Shown in pieces: positions 34,809 through 40,277 of a stretch of 40,277 nucleotides of DNA. The position numbers and the translations under genes are program-made. The DNA comes from Candidatus Hermodarchaeota archaeon (GTDB lineage: Archaea; Asgardarchaeota; Hermodarchaeia; Hermodarchaeales; Hermodarchaeaceae), in contig JAEOTO010000041.1 in the NCBI GenBank assembly GCA_016839805.1, positions 1 through 40,277 of the forward strand, written 5' to 3'. Each line of letters starts with the position of its first letter. Position 1 is the stretch's first letter. The notes below the pieces were generated by a model, which worked only from the letters and a program-made list of their open reading frames with translations, was not told where the DNA came from and ran no database searches.

Positions 34809-35297
34809 ATGTCCGAGGAAAGACTTTGTATTTTCATTGATGGCGGAAACGTCTTCCACGCCGCCAATACCCTAAAGATCCACGTTGACTTAGCCAAACT
34901 CGTCACCGCCTTAACAGCTAACCGAACACTCATTCGAGCCTACTATTACGACGCTACCTCGAACACCCCTGCACAACAACGCTTCTTTGATAAACTACGC
35001 CACCTAGGATTCGCCGTGAAGACCCTCCCACTCCGCCAATACCAAGGAACCCCTTTTGAGAAAGGCATCGACGTCATGCTCGTCACCGACATGCTCACAC
35101 TCGCCCACACCAACACCTACGACACCGCCCTCCTCGTCTCCGGCGACAAAGACTTCACCTACACCCTCCAAAAACTCAAAACCCTCGGCAAAACCATCGA
35201 AGTCGCCGCCTTCACCCACGCCCTCGCCACCGAACTCCAACACGCCGCAGACAACACCATCCTCCTCGACCACCTGATACCCAAAATCAAGTTGTAA
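34809..35297 (+). CDS. NYN domain protein (LabA/PIN-like nuclease)
   Basis: The 162-residue protein has the acidic pattern of the NYN fold: FIDGGNVFHAAN (Asp11, Asn14), RAYYYDATSNTPAQQ, EKGIDVMLVTDML and LVSGDKDFTYTLQKL. Relatives are RNases or RNA-binding proteins. From about codon 75 to the end, nearly all codons end in C, unlike the first half. It is convergent with the actin-tail island, its stop 59 nt from the outermost tail copy. About 300 nt before it (34512-34808) hold no gene that I can see, only promoter-like AT-rich sequence. Confidence 0.87.
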   Translation: MSEERLCIFIDGGNVFHAANTLKIHVDLAKLVTALTANRTLIRAYYYDATSNTPAQQRFFDKLRHLGFAVKTLPLRQYQGTPFEKGIDVMLVTDMLTLAHTNTYDTALLVSGDKDFTYTLQKLKTLGKTIEVAAFTHALATELQHAADNTILLDHLIPKIKL

Positions 35298-35300
35298 AAA

Positions 35301-35339
35301 AAGCCTAAAAAAGAAAAAGAGAGGGAGGAGCAACCTCCC
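35301..35339 (-). terminator. Terminator of displaced actin tail D
   Basis: On the minus strand a GGGAGG/CCTCCC hairpin (stems 35334-35339 and 35323-35328) is followed by TCTCTTTTTCTTTTTT. It lies 16 nt after the TAA of tail D and has the same design as the terminators of the other tail copies. Confidence 0.75.
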
Positions 35340-35355
35340 GTTAAGTGAAGACCGT

Positions 35356-35412
35356 TTAGAAGCACCGATGGGCCACGCCAGCGCCCTGCTCCACATATTC
35401 CTTTTTTGTTGA
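35356..35412 (-). pseudogene. Displaced actin last-exon copy D (decayed)
   Basis: This is a 57-nt block, 19 codons including TAA, reading STKKEYVEQGAGVAHRCF. It matches the actin end VTKKEYMEQGAGVIHRCF with three residue changes and no indel. Nothing actin-like precedes it. It shares TAAACGGTCTTCAC with tail B after the stop. It is the farthest copy from actin and the most changed. Confidence 0.85.
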
Positions 35413-35468
35413 AACGCGTTTGATTCATAAGGTAGTATGGAATAGTAATGTGAATAGAGGTTGGGTTT

Positions 35469-35729
35469 ATGTCCGAACAAGTGATGAACACACCAGTTGG
35501 AAAGGTCACCAACTATTACGCAAAAATCAATGTCGCCGTCATCGAATTATCCGCCCCATTGAAGAAAGGTGATGAAATCGCCATCAAGGGCGCAACCACA
35601 GAGTTCACCCAAACCGTGGAATCCATGCAAATCGAACGCGAAGACATTGAATCCGCACAATCAGGCCAAGCCATCGGATTAAAAGTCAAAGAACGGGTGC
35701 GGATAGGCGATACCGTCTATCGCATTTAA
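35469..35729 (+). CDS. Small translation-factor-like beta-barrel protein (EF-Tu domain 2-like)
   Basis: The 86-residue protein resembles domain 2 of EF-Tu-type factors: VGKVTNYYAKINVAVIELSA, PLKKGDEIAIKGATTEF, TQTVESMQIEREDIESAQ and GQAIGLKVKERVRIGDTVYR. No GTPase domain is present. Stand-alone proteins of this type occur in archaea and bacteria without a known role. It sits between actin tails C and D. Confidence 0.82.
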   Translation: MSEQVMNTPVGKVTNYYAKINVAVIELSAPLKKGDEIAIKGATTEFTQTVESMQIEREDIESAQSGQAIGLKVKERVRIGDTVYRI

Positions 35730-35805
35730 TGGATACACAGAAGACCTTTGATTACTACTTATCGTCCTACCTCGCTGTCGTTACCAAATCTGCAAAGCAT
35801 GGGGG

Positions 35806-36228
35806 TTAGAGGGTTAACCCTCCAATCTGGCGCAAAAAGTTTGCCACATCGATGAGCTGCCAAAACTCCGCGAGTTTCTCTTCTTCGAACCGGTACAAGT
35901 TGAAGCTACTGAACTTGATTTTCTTTCCAGTAGGGGCGATGCCCTGGAACTCACCTTGATGCGTCCCAGTAACGGTAATACGCATCGCCGCGCGATCCTC
36001 TGTGGCGAAAAGATCTTCAATTGTCACATGAACGTCAGGGAGCGCTTTCAGCACTAGTTGCATAAAATCACCAACTTCCTCACGTCCCTTCACATCCACG
36101 AAAGCACCTGCCAAATCGTGCCGAACGAAACCAGATGTAACCAACCGAGGAACCACTGTTAAATCCCGATCATTGAACGCCTGAATAATTCTTCTAATAA
36201 CCGCCATATTCTCTTCTGCTGTCACCAA
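35806..36228 (-). CDS. SnoaL-like / ester cyclase family protein
   Basis: The 140-residue alpha+beta barrel has NMAVIRRIIQAFNDRDL, FVRHDLAGAFVDVKGREEV, QLVLKALPDVHVTIEDLF and GTHQGEFQGIAPTGKKI, with the late FEEEKLAEFWQLID. This matches the SnoaL-like polyketide cyclase/ester cyclase family, part of the NTF2-like fold. The substrate is unknown. It lies between actin tails C and D, on the actin strand. Confidence 0.88.
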   Translation of the reverse strand: MVTAEENMAVIRRIIQAFNDRDLTVVPRLVTSGFVRHDLAGAFVDVKGREEVGDFMQLVLKALPDVHVTIEDLFATEDRAAMRITVTGTHQGEFQGIAPTGKKIKFSSFNLYRFEEEKLAEFWQLIDVANFLRQIGGLTL

Positions 36229-36335
36229 ACAACCTCCAACCCCATATCACCCAACCAATAACATATCAGCCTACCGATTAATCCCCTCACACGCAAATTA
36301 GAATCAAAGTTCTTGAAATTAGTGAAAAAGAAACC

Positions 36336-36368
36336 AAAAAAGAGAGAAAATGGGAGGACAAGCCTCCC
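36336..36368 (-). terminator. Terminator of displaced actin tail C
   Basis: On the minus strand a GGGAGG/CCTCCC hairpin (stems 36363-36368 and 36352-36357) is followed by ATTTTCTCTCTTTTTTGG. It lies about 17 nt after the TAA of tail C. Confidence 0.75.
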
Positions 36369-36385
36369 AAAAGAAAACAGCCAAT

Positions 36386-36442
36386 TTAGAAGCAGCGGTG
36401 GATAACTCCAGCACCCTGCTCCATATATTCTTTCTTTGTCAC
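36386..36442 (-). pseudogene. Displaced actin last-exon copy C
   Basis: This 57-nt block encodes VTKKEYMEQGAGVIHRCF exactly as in actin, with six differences, all synonymous. The conserved Trp codon TGG precedes it (GGTATGGGTGACA), but no exon 2 sequence lies further upstream. Strictly synonymous divergence shows that the block evolved as an expressed actin end before it was displaced here. Confidence 0.9.
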
Positions 36443-36478
36443 CCATACCTCAGTTTCGCTCAACCAGAAAAAAGAAAG

Positions 36479-36928
36479 CTAGAGGGTGACTTCAGGAGGA
36501 GAGAGGAGAAGGAATAGGTTCCTGGATGGAGTGTCTTGTATTAGTGTCCACGCACTCCAGAACCCTTCTTCCGCAATTATAGCTAGTTGAAATCCTGCAT
36601 GACTTAACTTGAGGAGGTATTCGAGATGACGCACTTGCTGGCTTAACACCCTCTGCAATTGTGGTGTATAGTCTGAGGAATGTTCGCTGGCAGTTCCCGG
36701 TAAACTCAGCTCGTGAACCCAACTTGGTAAGGATACTTCGATGATAATCTTGATGGTATCTGCCTTCTGTGGGGTATGAGCCAGAAGTACTTGAACCCAA
36801 TCTGTTTCATGGACCAGGACTATCCCTTCGTCCTCATCCTCATCCAATGAAGTCTTTGCTTTGGCACAAAAGTCCTTGCATGCTTGAACAAAGTCTGAAT
36901 ACTTCATTGCTCTAAGTCCTTCTCTCAT
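36479..36928 (-). CDS. Hypothetical acidic protein
   Basis: The 149-residue protein begins at 36928, or more likely at ATG 36907 (MKYSDFVQACKDF). It has an acidic patch (TSLDEDEDEGIVLVHE), a probable beta-rich middle (IKIIIEVSLPSWVHEL) and a helix (LQRVLSQQVRHLEYLLKL). No family is recognised. It ends 36 nt before the Trp codon of actin tail C, on the same strand. Confidence 0.65.
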   Translation of the reverse strand: MREGLRAMKYSDFVQACKDFCAKAKTSLDEDEDEGIVLVHETDWVQVLLAHTPQKADTIKIIIEVSLPSWVHELSLPGTASEHSSDYTPQLQRVLSQQVRHLEYLLKLSHAGFQLAIIAEEGFWSAWTLIQDTPSRNLFLLLSPPEVTL

Positions 36929-37141
36929 TTATCTTCGACCAAGTTTTTCGGTAGCCAGTCAATGTGAGTAGGAGAAGTCAAGTCACCAGATGCAAGAGGG
37001 CAGAAGGTTACATATTAGCTGGTGTGAAATCGCCGATTTACAAAAGTACCCTGCTTTATAAGACGGGTTAACAGAATGTCAACTTAGGAATCTCCCCTTG
37101 TTTTCGAAACAGTGAGCACAATCGAACTGAATCCAACTGCA

Positions 37142-38128
37142 CTATGTTTTGGTATGAGGTTCAGATGTGTTGAATAATTGCGCCCAGAATCGTTCCTTTG
37201 GGCCAGGGTAGAAGTGGTGAGCGTAATAGATAATGGGTCGAACGGACTCAACGCCATCTAGTTCGTTGATGTGGTTGATGATTTGTGGTGAGTAATTTGC
37301 GACTTTGACAAGAAACATGGAAAAAAGAACTGGAGCGGAAGCACTAGCATAAGTAAACCAGTATTCGAGGGGATATTCGCGTTTAAGTACTTCCACAATC
37401 TTACGTCGCTTTTCATCGCCTCCACGGAATGCAATCCGGGCGAGAAAACGTGTCGAGCCACCTTCAGCGACATCATAATCGGGGCATGGATGAAAACATT
37501 GTTGGGTGGTGCGATAGTCTCCGAGGCCTTTTTCATGAAACCATGTTGCTTCTGCGGATCCATTGGTGCCAATAAGATCGGCTAAGAGTTTTCGGACGCG
37601 CCGTTGGGTTAATCGAGTGAGTTGCGCAATTTCATTGACTGACATGCGAACATCCTTTCGAAGGCACCGCAATACTTGGAGATGCATCGATGTGAGGGTA
37701 CATTTCTTTCCTTTTTCAACCAGCAGGGTATGAAATTCAATGTCATTGACCGGTTCCAGTTCATGCAAGAATAAAGTGAGTTCATCTAATTCCTTCGAAC
37801 CAACATAGTCGGCATAAATCATCACATTCCCGTCAGCGAGGAAATTAACTCTATCAATCATCGGATGTGTTCCAAGACGCTCTCGGAACTCTTCACTGGG
37901 AGGAGGGGTTGCGATATTCAGAATGGCTGTACAAAACGAGGCACCCAGCATGGCATAGCTTGGGTAGAGGTAATATCGCCGAATGACGTTGCTGGCTTCA
38001 AGATTCACCACCCGATTGCGTACGGCAGTCACCGATAACTTCAATGCCCTTCCCAAAGCCCGATAGGATGTCCGTGGATTCTCCCCTAACAACAAGAGAA
38101 TCTGTTTGTCGATAAGATCCACTGGCAT
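37142..38128 (-). CDS. Lrp/AsnC-type transcription regulator with two HTH units
   Basis: The 328-residue protein starts MPVDLIDKQILLLLGENPRT, followed by the AsnC HTH YRALGRALKLSVTAVRNRV. A second HTH lies near residues 170-190 (VNEIAQLTRLTQRRVRKL). Two ligand-domain-like segments follow each HTH. Such long double AsnC proteins are common in archaea. ATG 38128 is preferred over 38143. It lies between actin tails B and C, probably expressed with the gene at 36479. Confidence 0.83.
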   Translation of the reverse strand: MPVDLIDKQILLLLGENPRTSYRALGRALKLSVTAVRNRVVNLEASNVIRRYYLYPSYAMLGASFCTAILNIATPPPSEEFRERLGTHPMIDRVNFLADGNVMIYADYVGSKELDELTLFLHELEPVNDIEFHTLLVEKGKKCTLTSMHLQVLRCLRKDVRMSVNEIAQLTRLTQRRVRKLLADLIGTNGSAEATWFHEKGLGDYRTTQQCFHPCPDYDVAEGGSTRFLARIAFRGGDEKRRKIVEVLKREYPLEYWFTYASASAPVLFSMFLVKVANYSPQIINHINELDGVESVRPIIYYAHHFYPGPKERFWAQLFNTSEPHTKT

Positions 38129-38245
38129 CCTCACACCTCCCAATGAAATAACCTATACCTTCAAAGAGTAAAAATCCTATGGGTGACCCCTATACCTCGA
38201 ACGCTGTCAGTCGGGAAACCGCTACCGCTTAACCCAGCAAAACCC

Positions 38246-38278
38246 AAAAAAAAGAGAAAAGAGGAGGCACAGCCTCCC
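38246..38278 (-). terminator. Terminator of displaced actin tail B
   Basis: On the minus strand a GGGAGGC/GCCTCCTC hairpin (stems 38272-38278 and 38261-38268, 3-nt loop) is followed by TTTTCTCTTTTTTTTGGG. It begins 16 nt after the TAA of tail B. Confidence 0.78.
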
Positions 38279-38294
38279 AATAGGTGAAGACCGT

Positions 38295-38351
38295 TTAGAA
38301 GCACCGGTGAATAACGCCAGCGCCTTGCTCCATATATTCTTTCTTCGTCAC
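38295..38351 (-). pseudogene. Displaced actin last-exon copy B
   Basis: This 57-nt block encodes VTKKEYMEQGAGVIHRCF, identical to actin, with five differences that are all synonymous. It is preceded by CGTATTGTGA, in which the Trp codon is TGA. No further actin sequence lies upstream. It is the displaced copy nearest to the actin gene, beyond the homing-endonuclease gene. Confidence 0.9.
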
Positions 38352-38466
38352 TCACAATACGAGGGTTGTGTGGTTTTAATTGCCTATTCCTGAAAACCAT
38401 AACGCATAAAAACCAACTAAAACCGGACCCCTTGAGCGAAGAAAAAAACTCAGTGAGACTAAACCT

Positions 38467-39693
38467 TTGATTCATGATGGCTCAGATTGTATACAGGTTG
38501 ACGAAACAACTACTCAGACTACATATGTTTGTCTGGACACGAACGAGTTATTTTTAGGTTTTCCAATTGTAGGAAAAGTCGATCGCACGAAGGCATTGAA
38601 TATTGCTCGTTGGTTACGCCCAACACAAAATGGGAGACAAACAGTAATCATGAAATCCGCTCCAAGTAAGTTGATTCAGCAGCTAGGAGCAAATAACTAT
38701 GGAAATCAATGGTTTGTTAATTCTGTTAAATTAAATCGGTTCCTGAAAACGAAATTCTTGTTCAAAACGCAGTCAAAGTTAGAATTTCCACTTACGCGAT
38801 ATATCATTGAGTGGATTAAAGCAGGCGTAGATGTAAAGCGAATAGTGTTGCTCCTACTCTTAACAGAAGGTGGTGGGAAAAAATATCGAAACATCTTCTT
38901 CTATAATCGAAACCAATTGTATCACGAGCTTTTAGTCGATTGTATATGGCAACTCACAGAAGAGCTTCCAACGAGCTATATGATACCTAGTAAATACATT
39001 ACTAAAACTGGTGAAATCCGGAACACACCTGATACTGAATATTGGCATAAGAAAATCGTCCAACTAGTCTTTGAACTCAGTCCTTCACTCAAATGTAAGC
39101 CTGCTTTACTTCAAACAAAAACAGCTTATCAAAGCGAAGCCCAACCAAATGGTGAATACCTCCTAAAAGGTACTAAACTAGAAAAGGAGTTAATGGCCCT
39201 CCTTATTATTGGAACAGAAGGATACATCACACCCTTTAATAACCAAAATGGGTTTTGTTCAGCAAATATTGGGTTTAGATGTAGTCACCCAACACTCCTC
39301 CTCCAATTTATCAGAATTTTCAGAGACATCAACATCCACATGACTCTCATCAAGGATAAGAAGAGCTTTTCAAAGCTTGGTGGAGCCCACAATTCTTCTT
39401 ATGATACTGGAAAAAAGATTCTAGAACTAATTAGGAGACACGGAGATCTTCTCGGAACAATTCACGGGAACTCAATCTTTCATGAAGGAGTAAAAAAATC
39501 TAAACTTCTCATCGCTAGTTTAGATTTCTACATAAAACAGAAATCAGGTGCACTTAATCGGAGCATTTCTAGAAAACAGTTACACGAACTTCTTAACCAA
39601 CGAATTGAATCGCAAGCATTAATGCCGATACAGGAAATACTCAAGCACTTAGATCAGAACCCTCGTATCCACCGTAATATCAGAAGCCAATAA
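38467..39693 (+). CDS. LAGLIDADG-type homing endonuclease
   Basis: The 408-residue protein has two LAGLIDADG-like helices: RIVLLLLLTEGGGKKYRNI near residue 125 and LMALLIIGTEGYITPF near residue 239. Each has an acidic residue (Glu) before Gly at the catalytic position and is followed by strand patterns typical of the family (FFYNRNQLYHELLVDCIW; IGFRCSHPTLLLQFIRIF). A double-motif single chain suggests a monomeric enzyme cutting an asymmetric site. The start at TTG 38467 is uncertain. The gene is convergent with actin, its stop 70 nt from the actin stop, between the live actin end and tail B. No splicing-domain or intein motifs are seen, so it is free-standing. Confidence 0.78.
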   Translation: MIHDGSDCIQVDETTTQTTYVCLDTNELFLGFPIVGKVDRTKALNIARWLRPTQNGRQTVIMKSAPSKLIQQLGANNYGNQWFVNSVKLNRFLKTKFLFKTQSKLEFPLTRYIIEWIKAGVDVKRIVLLLLLTEGGGKKYRNIFFYNRNQLYHELLVDCIWQLTEELPTSYMIPSKYITKTGEIRNTPDTEYWHKKIVQLVFELSPSLKCKPALLQTKTAYQSEAQPNGEYLLKGTKLEKELMALLIIGTEGYITPFNNQNGFCSANIGFRCSHPTLLLQFIRIFRDINIHMTLIKDKKSFSKLGGAHNSSYDTGKKILELIRRHGDLLGTIHGNSIFHEGVKKSKLLIASLDFYIKQKSGALNRSISRKQLHELLNQRIESQALMPIQEILKHLDQNPRIHRNIRSQ

Positions 39694-39735
39694 AAAAGAG
39701 AAAGGCTGGGTGCGTTCCATTAAGGAAGCACACCC
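39691..39735 (-). terminator. Terminator of the actin gene
   Basis: On the minus strand a long hairpin (GGGTGTGCTTCC with GGAACGCACCC, 5-nt loop; 39724-39735 and 39708-39718) is followed by CAGCCTTTCTCTTTTTT. It starts 28 nt after the actin TAA. The stem differs in sequence from those of tails B-D. Confidence 0.75.
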
Positions 39736-39763
39736 GTTCCTTATAGAGGGGTTCACGCAGCGG

Positions 39764-40277
39764 TTAGAAGCACCGGTGAATAACGCCAGCACCCTGCTCC
39801 ATGTACTCTTTCTTGGTCACCCACTTGCGCTGCAACTAGGTCTTCTAATTCCATATACGCTGAAAGGTTTTGAGTGACGCAAGAATTGAGCCCCCGATCC
39901 ACACCGAATACATGCGCTTTCACCCGCATACCATCAAGGTAGGCATCTGGTGGCGCAACAATCTTAACTTCGACGTTTTCGGGGATTTGTTCGATGATTT
40001 CTTTGCGGAGGCGTTCTTTGAGTCCGGGGAACATGGTGGTGCCGCCGGAGAGGACGATGTTGGCGTAGAGGTCGCGTCGGAGGTCGACGTCGCATTTGCG
40101 GACGGCTTCGACGATGGCGTCGTCGAGGGGTTGGGCTTCGACGCCGATGGCGCCTGGATTGAACAAGACTTCGGGGCCTTGGAATCGTTCGGCGCCGACG
40201 GTGAGGGTGGAGCCGTCGGGGAGCATGTATTTCTTTTCCATGCCGGCGACTTTTTCGGCGAGTTTAGTTTCTTTCTC
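39764..40277 (-). CDS. Actin (Asgard, eukaryote-like), C-terminal part, three exons, continues past right edge
   Basis: Actin forms ATP-dependent cytoskeletal filaments. Exon 1 (40277-39947) reads MEKKYMLPDGSTLTVGAERF, RKCDVDLRRDLYANIVLSGG then TTMFPGLKERLRKEI, and KIVAPPE: the subdomain 4/3 region of actin with the LSGGTTMFPG nucleotide loop. Exon 2 (39918-39855) reads RMYSVWIGGSILASLKTFQR; exon 3 (39824-39764) reads MWVTKKEYMEQGAGVIHRCF, then TAA. Joining these exons gives 152 in-frame codons and an actin C-terminus of the same length as human actin. Without splicing the frame runs on to a false end at 39753. Codons in exon 1 are nearly all C- or G-ending; from about 39970 on they are mixed. 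About the first 60 percent of the protein lies outside the window. Confidence 0.93.
39825..39854 (-). other. BHB mini-intron 2 in actin (30 nt)
   Basis: On the RNA, central helix GCGU (39860-39857) pairs with GCGC (39830-39827). The 3-nt bulges are AUA (39856-39854) and AAG (39826-39824). The inner helix is UGGAAUUAG with CUAGUUGCA (one mismatch, two UG-tolerant positions at most) around loop AAGAC; the outer helix is UUCA with UGGG. Cutting after the second bulge base removes exactly 30 nt and gives CGTAT joined to GTGGG, i.e. QRMW as in actins. Unspliced, the frame contains two TAG stops. Confidence 0.88.
39919..39946 (-). other. BHB mini-intron 1 in actin (28 nt)
   Basis: On the RNA, central helix CACC (39952-39949) pairs with GGUG (39924-39921). 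The 3-nt bulges are AGA (39948-39946) and AAA (39920-39918). The outer helix is UGCGC with GCGCA, five perfect pairs; the inner helix is UGCCUACC with GGUAUGCG (one mismatch, one wobble) around loop UUGAU. Cutting after the second bulge base removes exactly 28 nt and gives CACCAG joined to AGCGCA, i.e. PPERMYSVW. Unspliced, the frame shifts. Confidence 0.9.

Noticed and set aside
35159..35512. Minus-strand open frame containing GRWRGPSVLLNGLHL, and similar frames at 36222-36446 and 38161-38475
   Set aside because: They are frame-shifted readings of the displaced actin tails plus terminators, with no other coding character.
35356..39820. Actin tails as trans-spliced or alternative exons
   Set aside because: No half-BHB or intron 3' part precedes tails B, C or D, and complete genes on both strands lie between. 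Displaced remnants are the simpler reading, though RNA data could revisit this.
35356..39820. Tail array as a CRISPR or tandem repeat
   Set aside because: Only four copies, 1-2 kb apart with whole genes between, and the repeat is clearly actin coding sequence.
39753..39824. Actin reading frame ending in VHGAGCWRYSPVLL as the true C-terminus
   Set aside because: This is the out-of-frame reading of exon 3. The correct frame gives WVTKKEY to HRCF, and similar nonsense readings occur at the other tails.
39825..39946. Sequencing error or translational bypass as the cause of the two actin insertions
   Set aside because: Insertions of 28 and 30 nt are not typical read errors, and both fold as BHB with cuts that restore the protein exactly. 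A CAG-to-CAG ribosome hop would give QRKW for the second but offers nothing for the first; splicing explains both.

Overview
The window reads as a piece of an Asgard archaeal genome. The right edge carries the C-terminal part of a true actin, closer to eukaryotic actin than to bacterial MreB or ParM. There is a full-length eukaryote-type topoisomerase IB and a FAM173-like membrane methyltransferase. Archaeal traits include a PAC2-type proteasome-chaperone homologue, an Hsp20, DUF134 regulators, MinD-type Fe-S ATPases, GTG/TTG starts and leaderless-looking TATA promoters. The exact Asgard lineage cannot be fixed from this window. I saw no rRNA, tRNA or CRISPR array.

Layout. 1-2473: three minus-strand genes for a signal-peptide membrane protein running off the left edge and two zinc-ribbon proteins. 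2592-8165: hexulose-phosphate synthase, topoisomerase IB, a small membrane protein and a secreted penicillin-acylase-family Ntn hydrolase. 8251-12911: methyltransferase, DUF6504-like protein, PAC2 protein, Hsp20, Nudix hydrolase and a ThDP-dependent enzyme. 13012-16812: a regulated metal/Fe-S cluster (DUF134, two NifX-like proteins, two MinD-ferredoxin ATPases, an RG-rich zinc ribbon, a second DUF134). 16861-19540: radical SAM protein, acyl-CoA dehydrogenase and ferredoxin. 19747-23723: GNAT, OB-fold/RGG protein, then an oxygen-defence-like redox set (flavin reductase-rubredoxin, peroxiredoxin, two ferredoxin proteins). 23930-34511: mixed metabolism, with two further OB-fold paralogues. 34809-40277: an island downstream of actin.

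The main discovery is in the actin gene and this island. Read straight through, the actin reading frame ends in a nonsense C-terminus. It contains a 28-nt and a 30-nt insertion, each folding into a canonical archaeal bulge-helix-bulge (BHB) with 3-nt bulges and a 4-bp central helix. Cutting each bulge after its second nucleotide removes exactly 28 and 30 nt and restores an uninterrupted actin C-terminus (APPERMYSVWIGGS, then TFQRMWVTKKEY, ending HRCF). This is strong sequence evidence for two mini-introns in an actin mRNA.

In addition, the last actin exon (57 nt of coding sequence plus a hairpin/T-tract terminator) occurs four times: once in actin and three times downstream over 4.4 kb, all on the same strand. 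The first three encode identical residues and differ only at synonymous sites; the farthest copy is decayed. Complete unrelated genes lie between the copies, and the first interval holds a LAGLIDADG-type homing endonuclease. The picture suggests repeated insertions at the actin intron 2/exon 3 boundary, each bringing a replacement 3' end and pushing the old one downstream. The splicing and the insertion mechanism are inference; the repeats and the BHB folds are visible in the sequence.
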